A stretch of 64,000 nt of DNA. Source: Endocalyx cinctus. Taxonomy: Eukaryota > Ascomycota > Sordariomycetes > Amphisphaeriales > Apiosporaceae. Position numbers and translations under genes: made by a program. The stretch spans positions 1,364,001 through 1,428,000 of the forward strand of contig BCKC01000006.1 in the NCBI GenBank assembly GCA_001600455.1, in the 5' to 3' direction. Shown here piece by piece: positions 49,447 to 62,353 of the stretch (position 1 is the stretch's first letter; the number at the start of each line of letters is the position of its first letter). Below the pieces are notes generated by a model. That model was not told the origin of the DNA and did not search any database. It worked only from the letters and a program-made list of their open reading frames with translations.

Positions 49447-52018
49447 CTCAAATGCGCAGAGCTCCGGGCGGAGCTACTTCGGATAGCCTACGTATTTCGG
49501 AAGTTGGGGCTATGAAAGAAGACGGAGGAGGGTTCTTCTTCTTTTTCTTCTAAAAACTTCTATATACGTCTGTTTTCTTTATACGCGTGGTAAAAAACTC
49601 GCGCAAAGTCGTAATGCGTCAAGGCTCGGTTGGGTGTGTCGAAAAAAAAGGAGCGCGTCAAGAATAGTAGTGGGATTTTTTTCTTCTTCTTTTTTTTTTT
49701 TTTTTTACTAAAACGAGATGCCGTATATCCAACAATTGCGACTTGGAAGAAAATTTCTTAAAGACAATGAGAAGCGGGCGAGATTAGAATTCGAAGAGGC
49801 GAGATTAGACGAGTAGCTGGAGGCAGCTGAATTGAATGGAGTAGGTTTGTAAGTTATTAGATTGTAATTCTTGTAGCAGGTATTAATTAGTGAGCCAAAA
49901 TATTTGGCTAAGCCTACAATCAGAAGATGAAGATATAAAAGAGGGAATTGATGAACAGGATTATTTATTTATTTAATTTGTTATGCAAAGAACAAAAAAG
50001 AAATAAATAAAAAAGAAACAATAGGTCAATCAATAGGTTAGTTGAGTGCGAGATGCGACCCTTTAGTTAGGTGACCTTTCCAAGACGAGGTTAATCGAGT
50101 GGTTGGGAGTTGAAGGGTGAAGGTCTGAAGGTTTTGGCGCGTAGCAGGGATTTAAAGCTGGCGATGGTCGCGATGGACACTAAAACGCGTCCTCCTTTTT
50201 TTTTTTTTTTTTTTTTTTTGCGGTCCTATTCTTTTCTTGGTCTTCTCTGATAGGTCTTTTTCCTTTCTCTTTCATCCTCCTTTTCCAATTAAACATTTTA
50301 CCTTCTTCTCTTCTCAAAGGTTATTCATCTTTTCCTTGCATTGTCAACTGGTTTAATAGTCCCGCCAGCTGCCAATAAATAGTATATTATTCTTGTCCAA
50401 TGTCCAATGTCCACTCCACGAGTCTACAGTCCTGAAGGTCCACGGGGATTAGGCAGCCATCCCACATGACCATCTGAAAATCTGCCTTGCTTAACAATCA
50501 ACTGCGACACCGCAACTAATAACTGTTAGTGACTGGCATATAAAAGATAGTGTAATTCTCTTCTCTTTCCTCTGCTTTTTTTCCTCCCTTTTCTATTCTC
50601 ATCATCTTCTTCTATCATCTTTATTTCTCCCTGATGCTTGTATGAAACAGTTTTCAAGTGCTTGAAATATAAAGCAAAAATACAGAAAGTTTCTTTTTTA
50701 TAGGATAATTAGGTAGTATCGACCTAGGTATTCGTGCTTCTGGATCGTTTTAGAAGAAGTACGAAGTATCTCGGAGCTATCTTCTCCCTAAAGTGCTTAT
50801 CTAAACCAAAAAGTGAAGCATCAATCTAGCCGAATATGTCAAGTTTTATTACTTTCTCCTAAGTGCTTTCAGTGAATTTGAATACATAGATTCGAAATCA
50901 CTCTAAGAGCTAGAATTAGAAAGTCCGGTGAATGTTACTTTTGCATTGGTATTAGTTATAGCTACTTAAGTGTCCAATAATTACGTGCTACTTTTCTGTA
51001 CAAGTATTTTATTGAATTATTTCAAATATTCCAAGTAGCTTGTGTATGCTCTATTACCTACTGCTTACGTAGGTAGTGTGCTTGTATTTAAAAGTATTCA
51101 GCAATTTACTAGATACTTTATACTAAATACCTACCTAGCTGCTTACCTACCTGCCTACCTAGGCTGCTAGGGCTACCTACTTAGGTACCTACCTAGTAGT
51201 ACTATTAGCACCAATCTGAATTGAATGAACTGAAGAAAAAAAGGTGCGGTCTGAGCTTTTTTTTTCCTTCCCTCTACAGCTGTAAAAAAAATACTACACT
51301 TGCAATATAGTAGTACAGTGTATACAAGTACACGTATAGCGCATCTCCACCTTTATTTTTTTTTTCCCTTACGTTGGTCTCTCCTTGTCAACTCAACCTA
51401 ACCCCAGCCGTGTCAATTCTTCTACCAGAAAAAAAAAAAAGACGAGACAGCTAAACTTTAACTATCCGTCAATCATCACTAGCAACACGCGCATTTGTAT
51501 GTTGCATTGTACATTCTTCTCCCTCTTTTTTTTCTATTATTTCTCAAAAATTTCTCAATTAATTCTTTTTTCTCCTTAAATCTCTGTCTGTTATAATCTT
51601 TGATTTCTTTTTCTGTTTACTTTGTCACTCCTAACTGATGAAAATTAGGCATTTCATGTCAACAGAAAAATTCCATCAACATTAATTAATACCATATCGT
51701 GAGAAGGTCAGAACTTCCAATCGCGAGAAAAAAAATACATTCCTGAAAGAGACCGAGTTTTCTCGAAATCATCAACGGCTGGGATACCTCGCGCAATTTC
51801 CTATCATCTCATCGATATACGCGATACCCCCTTTCTATTCCGCTCACGGTCTCAATTTCTATCCATCGACTGCTCACTCCTTCTTCCATGTCTTCCTTTA
51901 TCGCAGTTCGTTGAAAGTAACAACACATATACGCGTCTGACGCGACACCCTCTACTCGAAACCCAATCCCATTTGTTGGCTGATCTGAAAGAGATCGCCT
52001 CTACAGTCGGCTGACATC
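49447..52018. other. 2.6 kb divergent intergenic region
   Basis: Between centrin (minus) and the Nup145 precursor (plus). AT-rich, with a T24 tract at 50196-50219, a TACCTACCTAGG-rich patch at 51126-51196 and long pyrimidine-rich segments. Open frames are all under 70 codons and featureless. Probably long leaders and promoters of both genes. Confidence 0.5.
51126..51196. repeat. TACCTACCTAGG low-complexity patch
   Basis: Repeated TACCTACC/CCTAGG/GGTACC words, the same composition as the tract at 19771-20065, about 0.8 kb upstream of the nucleoporin start codon. Confidence 0.7.
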
Positions 52019-55000
52019 ATGTCGTTCGGTGGTTTCGGTGGCGGCAGCGCCTTTGGTAGCAACAACAACAACAACGCTACTACCACCGGTGGATTTGGTG
52101 GATTTGGCAGTACCAACAATAATACTAGCACAGGTACGTGCACATACCTTTCCGGTCTTCATCTTTAGTATACCATGACTAATCGCATCGCTTTTGTTAT
52201 AGGTTTCGGTGCGAACAACAACAACAACAATAACAGCGGTGGTTTTGGTGCCTCGAGTAACACCGGAGGAGGTCTATTCGGTTCCGGTAGCACTTCAACC
52301 GGCTTCGGAACAAATACTACCAGTAAGTCATTGGCCGCTATCTCTCATTTTCTCATACCTAAAGAAAAAGTGATTTAGAAAAAAACGCTAACTATGATCA
52401 GGCACTTTCGGAGCCAACAACAATACCACCTCTGCCTTCGGCGCAAAGCCTGCTTTTGGCGGCACTTCTACCGCCGGTGGAGGCTTATTTGGTTCTACGA
52501 CTTCGACCTCGAACGCTGGCGGTTTCGGTGGCTTCGGCTCGAACAATAATAACAATGCCAGCACGTCTTTTGGAGCTGGTTCGACAGGTTCTAACCTCTT
52601 CGGAAACAACAACAACAACAACAACAACAATAATAATAAGCCTGCCTTTGGAGGTAGCCTCACTGGATCCGCCCTGTTCGGTTCAGGCAACACGACCACC
52701 ACAGGATTTGGCAGTGGTACTACAGGCGGCTTTGGAAGTACATCCAACGCTCCTGCTAGTACTGCGCTCGGCCCTGTTGGCGACCCTCCCGGTACCGCCA
52801 GTGTGACCAACTTCCAACCTTTGGTGGAAAAAGAGAGCCCTACTAGTACCGCCCAGAACTCGTTTCAGAATATTCTTTTTCAAGATCCATACAAGAAGTG
52901 GTCAGCCGAAGAGTTACGACTAGCTGACTACGTTGCTGGTCGTCGCTTCGGTGGTAATACTGGTGGCGGCGCATTTGGCGTTGGATCCGGTTTTGGCTTT
53001 GGATCTAATAATCAAACGACAAATAGCTTTGGAAATTCCAATACGACCACGAATTCAGGAGGTGGTCTGTTTGGAAACGCAGCCGCGACCACAACCAACA
53101 ACAACACTTCTGCTGGCGCTTTTGGTCAGAACAACAACAATACTGCTGGTGGCTTCGGCTCCGGAACGAGCGGTGGGCTTTTCGGTAATAAACCCGCTGC
53201 TACCGGAGGACTCTTTGGTGGTGCTACCGCGACGGCTCAACCGGCCCAGGCAGGTGGTTTGTTTGGCAATGCTGGCAGCTCATTTGGTAACGCCGGAAAC
53301 ACGGGGTCTGGCTTTGGAGCAGCGAACAACAACGCCTCAGGTGGTTTGTTTGGCAACAATAATAATAACACCAACAACCAAAGCAAACCTGGCTTCAGTT
53401 TCAACAACGCAGCCTCAACCAATAATGCCGGCGGTGCGTTTGGTAACAATACTGCTTCTGCATTCGGAAATACTACCAACAACAATGCCGGTGGCGGCCT
53501 CTTCGGTAATCAGAACAACACGCAGCAAAATGCAGCGGGTGGGGGTGGTCTATTCGGCAATGCAAGCACGCAAAACACTGGAGGTGCTTTCGGTGGCGGT
53601 GCCTTCGGCGCTCAGAATCAGCAACAGACAGGCTCGTTATTTGGCAACAATCAGCAAAAGCCAGCAAGCACGGGAGGTTTGTTCGGTAACAATAACGCGA
53701 CTGGCACGACTGGTGGTGGACTATTTGGCGGATCTAACAACACTACCGGTGGCTTTGGCCAACAGAACAACACTCAAGGAGGTGGTTTGTTCGGGAACAA
53801 GCCTGCTACCGGGACCGGTGGGTTATTTGGTAATGCCCCCGCAGCCCAGAACACAAGCACCGGCGGTGGACTTTTCGGTGGCCTAGGCCAAAACAACCAA
53901 AACCAGCAGCAACCACAGCAAGGCGGCGGCCTGTTCGGTTCCCTCGGTCAGAATCAACAGCAACAATCTAAATCTCTCTTCGGCAACAACACCCAATCAA
54001 CAGGAGGTGGTCTTTTCGGCGGCCAGACGAGTCAACAACCATCGGGTTCTATGTTTGGATCCTCATTGCAACAACAACCGCAGAACAATACGCTCGGAGG
54101 CTCCTTCCTTGGTAATTCTCAAGCTAGCCAGTCTACGCCGCAGTCGTTGACAGCCAGTATCAATGACCCCTCGGCCTATGGATCTCTCTTCGCCAACCTC
54201 GGTAATGCCGAGGTGGTGAACCCAGGGCCTTTGGCGACACCGACCAACAAGAAGCAAGCCCGCCGACCTTCCATCCTTCCTTACTATAAATTGAACCCAG
54301 CTTCAGCCTCTCGTTTTGTTACACCGCAGAAGCGCGGTTATGGGTTTTCATACAGCACCTACGGCACGCCGAATAGTCCCTCGAGCGTGGCTAGTACCCC
54401 AGGTGCAATGTCACAAAGCTTACTTGGTGGCAGCTTATCCCGCAGCCTTGGCAAGAGTGTCTCGACTAGTAATCTTCGAAGAAACTTTAATGTCGAGGAT
54501 AGCTTGCTAGCACCCGGGGCCTTTTCCGCTAGTTCCGGACCTAGGTTTTATGGAAACAATAGCGTGAAGAAGCTGGTGATCAACAAGGAGCTCCGTAGTG
54601 ACCTCTTTTCGACGCCGACGAAGGATAAACCCTCGCAAGAAACTCCCAATGGCTCTCGGAAGCTCAACAAGCGTGTCAGTTTCGATACTAGCAATGTGGA
54701 CGTTAACGAGAACGGCGAAGCTATCGATGAATCCTCGACATCTACCCCCAGCGCTGAGCAACTTGGTTATGTCCGACCAAGAACAAATGGTATCAACGGT
54801 TCGGGCTCTACGCCTTCGTCATCCATACCCGAAATGGAGCAAGTCAAAGGCAATGAGCTTGCTGTTGTGCACGAGGAAGAAGCAGTCACCCCATCAGCTA
54901 CCACTTCACTCTCTGCTCCGGCTGACGGAGCACCTGGCGAGTATTGGATGTCTCCAACAAAGGAAGAAATTCAGAATATGAATAGAGTGCAGCGCCAGAA

Positions 55001-58000
55001 GGTTGCCGACTTCACGGTGGGCCGAGAAAATGTGGGTTATGTCAGGTTCAAGGTACCGGTTGATTTGAGTTCCATAGACCTTGACAGCATCTTTGCTGGC
55101 CTTGTTGTTCTGGAACCCCGATCCGCTACGGTTTATCCTAACGCTGCCAAGAAACCTCCTGTCGGAAAGGGTTTGAATGTCCCATCTCTCATTAATCTCG
55201 AAAATGCCTGGCCACGTGCGTCAAAGACTGGAAAGCCGATTTCAGTTGCTAAGCACGTAGAGCGCCTTAAGAAAATTCCGGATACAAAGCTTGAGCAATA
55301 CAACGCAGAGACTGGTGAATGGACCTTCTCCGTTGAACACTTTACCACATATGGCCTTGAAGACAGCGATGAAGATGAAGAGGCTGAGCCTGTACTGCCT
55401 CCCGGGCCATCTTTCTCTCACGCTCCGACCCAATATCAGGGTGTATCCCCGTCGGCTACACACACCGAGTTCGACGCCGGTTACGATGATGATCTCAGGT
55501 CGAGCAACCTCGCCGCCCCTCCTGGCGCTTTCGATCCGGAAGATTATGGCGGCGAATATGAAGCTGAAACGGACGAGATGGAGCCTCCGAAGCCGTCTTT
55601 TTTAGCTAATCGCTCCGTGGGTTCTACGTCCAATGTGCTCGTTCCTGCAATCCAGAACGATACTGACGAAGAATATGCGATGTCCGAGGTGGATGAGGAT
55701 GCGAGTGCTTCCCTCGGACAACATCTTGCCGCGGAGCAAGACGACTCGTTTGAAGATGGTGAGATAGACATGGGGTATGAGACACCTGCTGGAATAATGA
55801 GAGCGCGAATGCGGGCGATCAAAGGATCAGCGACTCCGTTGAAAGTCCAAGTTGCTTCTGGGGATGACTGGATGGATATGCTCAACAAGACCATCAGTCC
55901 TCAAAAGCGCGATCGTGCTCTTCTCAGAAGCATGCATGAAGCAGACAACTTCCGCCGATCGGCAATGGCAAGTGTTCAGGAGAGGTCGCCCGTGAAGAAA
56001 CGTGTAGTATCAGATGGCCGTGGTTTCGCAACCAGCATTGATTTGATGAATTCACTCTTTGAAAAGGCCAAAATACCTTCCGAGAATTTGCAGGCTTCAG
56101 TTCGGCCACAGAGCGTCAAGGTTGGTTTTTAGTTTTGCTCCCTATGCCTATTTATTTACATAAACGAAGATTTCTATTGTATTTACAGCCATGTATCCTA
56201 ATTTGAACAATCCAATTCGATCACTCAAAAAAAAAAAAAAAAAAGCTTGCTAAGTGTTATTTAATCTAGTGGCCCTACAAACGCGTTACGAAAAACATGG
56301 ACGAGAGCAATATGGATGTTAAGGAACGAGCTTGGCACGACGCAATGCGACCAAGTTGGGGGCCAAGCGGCACTCTTGTCTTCGCTTCGACACCGACGGC
56401 TTTACCTCTTGGACGATCAACACGCATCACGGAGAAGAACGGATTGATGACTATCTTGAAGGGTGCTATCGTATCCGAATCCCAGGACATCCGCATAGCC
56501 AAGTTCACAAACGAGGTATTTCGACTCTTAGATTTCCCCTAGCTCCCACATATATACTGACTTATTTAGATGTCTGCTGAAGCTATCGAAACCCATATCA
56601 AATTGGCTCATGTTCACCTTGTCAACGGTGTTCCGGCCGTTGAGCTAGGCTCGAAAGTCAGTCTGAGAGATTTCTCCTCTGGAAGTGGTACGAAGAACTC
56701 GGCCGAAGAGCACGAGCGACTCGTATGGGAGCTTGCAAGTGTATTATTTGACAAAATTAAGATACCCTCGGATCTGCAGAGTGATCCCGATGCTTCTGAG
56801 AAGATTCGACGGGATAACCTTTCACGGCTGTGGGAACAGATGGTAGAAGATGAAACGAACAAAGCTATTAGTATGGCAGGATCAAGCGAAGAAAAGGCTC
56901 TGGCTTCCTTGTCTGGTCATCGTATCGCTGATGCCTGTAAACATCTTCTCGAGGGAAAGAATTTTCGGCTTGCTACCCTGGTCTCGCTTATCGGAAGTAA
57001 CAATGAGGTGAAGAAGGACATGAAAGAACAGATTAAGGAATGGCAAGAAGCCAACGTCCTATCTGAGTTCTCTCAACCCATTCGAGCTCTTTACGAGATG
57101 TTAAGCGGAAATGTCTGTGCGTGCGAAGGCACCAAGGGAGCCCTTGAAAACCGAACCGAATCTTTTATCATCTCACAAAGATTCGGCCTCAACTGGCAGC
57201 AGGCCTTCGGCTTAAGATTGTGGTACGCAATCTCAAAGGAGGAGAGCATTGCTGACGCCGTTGGGAAATATATAGAGGATGTTGAACAGGATAAGGAATT
57301 GCGACCTCTTGCGTGGTTTCTTGAAAACGGCATCAAGAGTATCTGGAATGATCCTGCTGAAGGGCGCCGCGAAGATATTTTGTGGGGTCTCTTGAAGCTG
57401 TATTCAAATGATAGAGCGGATCTTGAAGCAGTTCTGCGACCCGAAAACTCGCAGCTATCACCACTCGACTATCGCCTATCCTGGCAGCTGGGACAAGCTC
57501 TTACTTCTATTGGCGGCGTCTCCTTCGGAAAAAATGCAATCGAAAAGGCCGATGCTGCAACTCTTTCTTTCGCCTCGCAGCTTACAAACGAGGGTAGCTG
57601 GCTCGAAGCCGCTTTCGTTTTACTCCACCTCAGCGATTCGGATATTAGGTCAAAGGCTATCCGAGAACATCTGTGCCGACATGCTGGAGTGATTGGTGAC
57701 GAGGGTTCAAACAGCTTCAAAAGGCTTACTAGCGACTTCAAAATCCCGACACAATGGATTTGGCACGCCAAAGCTCTTTTTATGAGAAGCGTAAAGAAGG
57801 ATGCGGCAGCTGAAGTCAGGTGTCTGCTTCGTGCAGGCTCTTGGGCAGACGCTCACCGTACATTTGTCAAAGACGTCGCTCCGACGACCATAATCGAACG
57901 AGATTATGACGCGCTAGCGGATCTGCTTCAGCAATTTGAAGGTCATCACTCACAAGTTCCAGAATGGCATGTCGGTGGGGAGATTTACAAGGCTTTCCTT

Positions 58001-58349
58001 CAGCTCCTAGGAAGCCAACGACGAGCGGATCCGCCCCCTTCGATTCTGGTGAACGGTTTGCTGGAAGGCCTACCGGCGATGCGCGGAAACTCGCCTGAGG
58101 CAGGCATAATAGAGTACGCGGCTTTAACGGAGATGGCAGCAGAAGTTGCCAAGGTGGTGGCCGGTTTGGCGAAAGTTGGTCAGGTAAGTTTTAAACCCGA
58201 TTCCAAGACGCGGAGAATAGGTCACTAACGAAATTTCACAGATGGATTATGAGCGGATACTACATCTCCCTTTGACGGAAGACGTTTTATTGAAACACTC
58301 TCGAGATCTGGCATGGTCACACTTCACAGCTGTAACGGCGGGTCATTAG
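52019..58349 (+). CDS. NUP145: nucleoporin Nup98-Nup96 precursor (Nup145 type, autoproteolytic)
   Basis: Precursor that cleaves itself into a GLFG nucleoporin (Nup145N/Nup98) and a scaffold nucleoporin of the Y-complex (Nup145C/Nup96). Six exons: 52019-52133, 52203-52322, 52402-56120, 56270-56515, 56570-58183 and 58242-58349; 1973 aa. The N-terminal ~450 residues are FG/GLFG repeats in Asn/Gly/Thr-rich spacers. A GLEBS (Gle2/Rae1-binding) segment lies at about 213-260 (TNFQPLVEKESPTSTAQNSF ... KKWSAEELRLADYVAGRRFG). The autoproteolytic domain includes YWMSPTKEEIQNM and FTVGRENVGYVRFKVPVDLS and ends in EHF|TTYGLED, predicting cleavage after Phe1059 with Thr at +1. The remaining 914 residues start acidic and become alpha-solenoid (KWPYKRVTKNM, RFGLNWQQAFGLRLWYAIS, ending MDYERILHLPLTEDVLLKHS). 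The TAG at 56130 is inside intron 3, so what looks like two genes is one. Confidence 0.95.
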
Positions 58350-59307
58350 AAGGAGCCCTTGTTTAGCCCACTTATCGCAGGATCGGAGTCGGAAGAAGAA
58401 AAAGATAAGGCGACATTCTATTCAGATATCGTGATACCGGAGGCGAATGAATGACATGATTTTGCCTTTTTGAACCCTGCAGCCTGTCATTTCCCCTCGA
58501 GGAGGGAGAATGACTAGAAAAAATATTTACAGAAGCGAGCAACAACATACCACCTCCCCAGCACGAATAGGTTTTCCTTTCTTTTGCTTTAATTTCACAA
58601 TATCCCTAAAAGGCGCTGCTTCTGGTAATATAGGAAGAATATAAAACAAACGGCCAGACTGACAGCGGAAGAAGGGTGATATGGTGAAAATAAGATATTC
58701 ATGTAAAGTCAGGTGCGTCATCACCACACACGCCTTCTTCATCCTTTATAACTAGTACTGTAATGCACGTAGGTAGAGTAGGTAGTTTTAAGTAAATTTA
58801 CAAAACTCAACAACATGACAATGTGCACAGCTTTCTCGTGATATCTACGCATTTATATATATTTAAATTTACCTATATTCATATGTATAGGTATACGTGT
58901 TTCTCTCATGTAGGCCATCTATGTAGTTGTATTTACAAGTAGCTATTTTTATACCATGTAAATTATTCATCAATCCCTCGGGAAGAAATATCCTTAGGAT
59001 CTCCAGTAAGGATTCTTAGTAATGGGCCAATTAAAAACAAGTAGAGAATATTAAAGAATATGATTGGCCAGCTCGCATAAATCACCAAGTTCCCTGGTTC
59101 CATGGATCCATGGATATGAGTTGGTGTAGGGGTATCAGATGTGTGTGTGATACGATACAACTTGCTGACTACTCCAAATATTCAATCCCATCAATTCATT
59201 CATTCTTCTAAGTTATACTGTTAAGAAACGTGATTTTACGTCGCCATATTTGGTCCTGATGTAGAATATTTTCCAGCACATAGTGAACTGGCCTCATTAT
59301 AAAAGTT
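58350..59307. other. intergenic region
   Basis: AT-rich. It contains a 65-codon minus-strand open frame (58963-59160) with one strong hydrophobic segment that is too short to accept alone. Otherwise nothing recognised. Confidence 0.5.
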
Positions 59308-61218
59308 ATGGATATAAAAGATGGGTATTTGAATACAGCCGCGCAACCCCGTACTCGGACTTATCATAGAAAGTCCCGAAACGGGTGCCTGACATGCAAG
59401 TAAGTACCTTACCTTTGAACCAGCCACGTGTGCGAGGCTTAAAAGATGAGCAGAAAACGAAAAGTCCGATGCGGAGAAGAGAAACCGGAATGTAACCGTT
59501 GTCTGACAACGGGTAGGAAATGTGATGGGTATGCTGCCGTTGCCGGTGCTTCTACTCGTGCCTCTGCCGCGTCGTCTCCCGAATCAGTTCTTGCCAAGTC
59601 TACTCGGTCGGAAAAAGTTTCCGGAGACTCCCCGAGTTGTATTACACCGTTACTACCCAGTAGTTCTGTCAGAGAACTCAAATTAGCACTGCCGCGATGT
59701 AATTCTCAGGAGCTTCGCAGCTATTACTTCTTTCTCGAGGTTGCCGCGCCCGCTATAACAGATGTTTTCTACGTCGATTTCTGGATGCGAGATATTCCCC
59801 AAGCATGCCTAGCCGATCCGGCTATCTGGCACGCCATCGTTAGTCTTAGCGCTATATACGAGAGATACCTCGTAGGGCACACTCCTGCCGCCCAAATAGG
59901 GCACGACGACTTTGCTTTGCAGCAGTATAACTTGGCCATGCGGTGTCTCACAGACAGGTCTTCAAAGCACACGGATAAGGCGCGTGCTCTGACGGCCAGC
60001 ATAATCTTCGTTTGGATATGTAGCATAGAAGGCCTCCACGAACAGTCACGCATGCATCTCACGTCCGGTTATAAAATTCTGTTGGAAATCGAAAAGGAGA
60101 TGGATATGGCTAAAAGAGCACTGTCAGCGAGGCCGTCCGGGAAAGAGGCAGGCAAGAAAACTTCGGCGGCATTTACCGATTCGATAGCGCCGGTACGCTT
60201 TATGGTCAACACGTTTAAAACTCACCTTAGAGCATTGGACAGGGGTAATGTGATGGAATTATTCGATCTTCTTCTCGGAAACGAGGATTTTACCGCCTGG
60301 CGATACTACCAGTCACCGTGTCCTGAGGAGACCACGGCAGAAGGGGAGGGCTCTCCCCCAACAACAAGCGTAGCAAACGGACGCCGTCTATACGCAACAA
60401 ATGAACATATATTATCCGCCAACCGTGCAGCGCAATCCCTTTTCAATACAGTTTTCATTTACTACCAACAATGCTTGATGACATTTCCGATGGCGCAAAA
60501 GAACGTCACAAGAGGGATGTTGTCACGCCAGGATCTGTTTAAACGCGCCTTCGCCTATATTAAAAGGTCATTTAATACCTTCAGCTCGGAGATAGATATC
60601 AAGGATCGCTCTAAAAAATACCCCGATTGCATATTTAGACCCCTTCTCATCCTGGAACTCTATACTAAATCGATAGAGCTCATGCTGCGTTGCAGCGATT
60701 GCCCGATGACGTGGTACTCGAATTTCGGGCAAGATGTTGGTGCCCGGTTCAAGGAAATTGTTGATCTTACCGAGAAGATCCTACAACTCGGAAACGTCCA
60801 CAATGATTTTAACGGTCACTGTAACGGTAGCAGCGGTCACTCAAGCTACAGTCCGGCGCCACCTCCGAGCTCGCCCCTTTACATAGTAGCGCACAGCGGG
60901 TTTCCGCAGTCGCTCCGTCGACGCGCGATCGCGCTGCTTCTCAAATTTCCGCAACTCGATTCCCTGTACGATAGCCGATTCGGGGCGGCGGTAGCCGAAG
61001 CGAGCATGAACCACGAGTTGGCATCAATTAATTCACCCGCGACGGGAAGCGACGGGCTTAGTATAAACGACGACGATTTAATAATAGATCAGGAGGATAG
61101 GATCTTGATGGGGGTAAGGCTTTCTTTTCAGGGAAAGAGGAAGGCGCTGATGTGGCTACGTACCCAGAGGGAGTTCTTAGCCGGCAAACCTGAAACGCAG
61201 ATTCTTATACAATGGTGA
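59308..61218 (+). CDS. Zn(II)2Cys6 fungal transcription factor
   Basis: Binuclear zinc-cluster regulator, nuclear, expected to bind CGG-type sites. Two exons: 59308-59399 and 59454-61218, split inside the zinc cluster by a 54-nt intron; 618 aa. Joining TGCAA|A restores CLTCKKRKVRCGEEKPEC, with C27, C30, C37, C44, C47 and C54 in exact CX2CX6CX6CX2CX6C spacing. The earliest in-frame ATG gives MDIKDGYLNTAAQPRTRTY with a basic stretch just before the cluster. A Ser-rich linker is followed by the fungal-type middle region: LRSYYFFLEVAAPAITDVFY, WHAIVSLSAIYERYL, ARALTASIIFVWICSIEGLH. The acceptor TAG-like alternatives upstream (for example before ATGAGC at 59446) break the cluster spacing, so the 59454 start of exon 2 is preferred. 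It converges with the DOPA-dioxygenase-like gene. Target genes are unknown. Confidence 0.95.
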
Positions 61219-61655
61219 AATACTCTTTATTTGTTCCTCTTAGATGTACTTTATATAGATGAATTTCTTGTCGGGTTTTAATCATGTATCAACAAGTAGG
61301 AAATTTCATTGAAAATAAAAATAAAAAATGGTGAGAAGGGTGGCCAGTTCCTGCTTCGAAATGGCAGTCCGACTGACCATGGGCCGACTCAGTCATCTTA
61401 CCACTCCACCACAGGACCTTCTCGACAAGACAGTTACTTATTTGTTTATTATAACCTTGAAAACTAAGTAGATAAAGATATTGCCCCGTGACCTATTAAC
61501 ATTCATTGTAGGTAACTGTATTAATAGTAATTAACCTAAATACGATTATTACCTGTCCTAATCAATATATGTACAATCAGCGCCATACCATCGGAAAATC
61601 AGATGAAGAAATCACCTCATCACCCAGATTCACTAAAAATACTGCACCCCGATCG
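61219..61655. other. convergent intergenic region
   Basis: 3' flanks of the zinc-cluster regulator and the DOPA-dioxygenase-like gene. AT-rich, nothing recognised. Confidence 0.5.
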
Positions 61656-62353
61656 TTAGGACATAGCAAGAATTCCACTAAGATCCAGAGGGAGTCGGTC
61701 ACCCATCCAAATGGCTCTCTCGGAATGATCTCGGGCTGCGCCCTGGGCCGGCGTAACTCCCTCTTCGACGGTGTTTGGGTGGATCAGGACCGACAACGGA
61801 CCCCGGTATATAGCCAACCAGGCGACGAAGGCGCCAAACTGAGCCGGAGTGAAAAGATTCACCTCGAACATGGCAACGGGATGCGGACCTACGGGTCGAT
61901 CCCAGAAGCGGTAGATACGCAGCTCGGGAACTTTTTTTTTTTTTTTTTGTGGTTAGTTATATGGTGCTACTTTCTTGGATATAAGGATTAGATGATGCTT
62001 AAACATACATTCTCGACGTATACGCTCCCATAACTCTTTAGCATATTGACTTTGTTTCTCGTTGTTTTGGTAATGGTAGATATGTACATCACTTTACCAA
62101 AAGAAAGTTAGTATTTCACAACGGGTAAAAAAGGGGGAATGGTCAATCAAATCAACTATTATTTAAAAACTTACAAACCACCTCGCCGGCCTTGATCCAG
62201 GGGGTCAACGAATCTCTCGTAAGCCGGACTCAGTTTCTCGTTCGGAGGGTTGACGTAGCTCTTCCCGTCTTCGGTCTTCTCGTCCGGCAGAGGTGCCGCA
62301 TTCTCGTACCCCGCGAGTGGGGCGGGGTGGCTGTACTGACCAGTGTATACCAT
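61656..62353 (-). CDS. DOPA 4,5-dioxygenase-like protein
   Basis: Small protein of the DOPA-dioxygenase family, whose characterised members cleave the catechol ring of DOPA (betalain and muscaflavin pigments in plants and fungi; related enzymes in bacterial antibiotic pathways). Three exons: 62175-62353, 62009-62091 and 61656-61930; 178 aa with consistent phases. The N-terminus MVYTGQYSHPAPLAGYENAA plus YVNPPNEKLSPAYERFVDPL is an extension seen in ascomycete members. The catalytic fold has DVHIYHYQNNEKQSQYAKEL (likely metal His), FPELRIYRFWDRPVGPHPVA, MFEVNLFTPAQFGAFVAWL and SVLIHPNTVEEG with AARDHSERAIWMGDRLPLDL (further conserved His). The third-exon acceptor follows a T-rich stretch on the plus strand (A-rich on the coding strand), which is unusual but is the only one that keeps the motif. 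The substrate in ascomycetes is not established. Confidence 0.88.
61932..61948. repeat. T17 homopolymer inside an intron
   Basis: Poly-T on the plus strand, poly-A on the coding strand, directly before the last exon of the DOPA-dioxygenase-like gene. Fungal acceptors usually follow pyrimidines, so this is atypical. Confidence 0.8.

Noticed and set aside
52388..55894. Several long open frames on the minus strand and in other plus frames inside the nucleoporin gene
   Set aside because: They are shadows of FG-repeat codons (Pro/Leu- or Val-rich low complexity), with no domain, and lie inside a complete gene model.
56130..56270. An end of one gene and start of a second one at the TAG near 56130
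   Set aside because: The stop is in an intron (GTTGGT...ATCTAG); splicing gives VKWPYKRVTKNM and continues the Nup96 part, as in other fungal Nup145 precursors.
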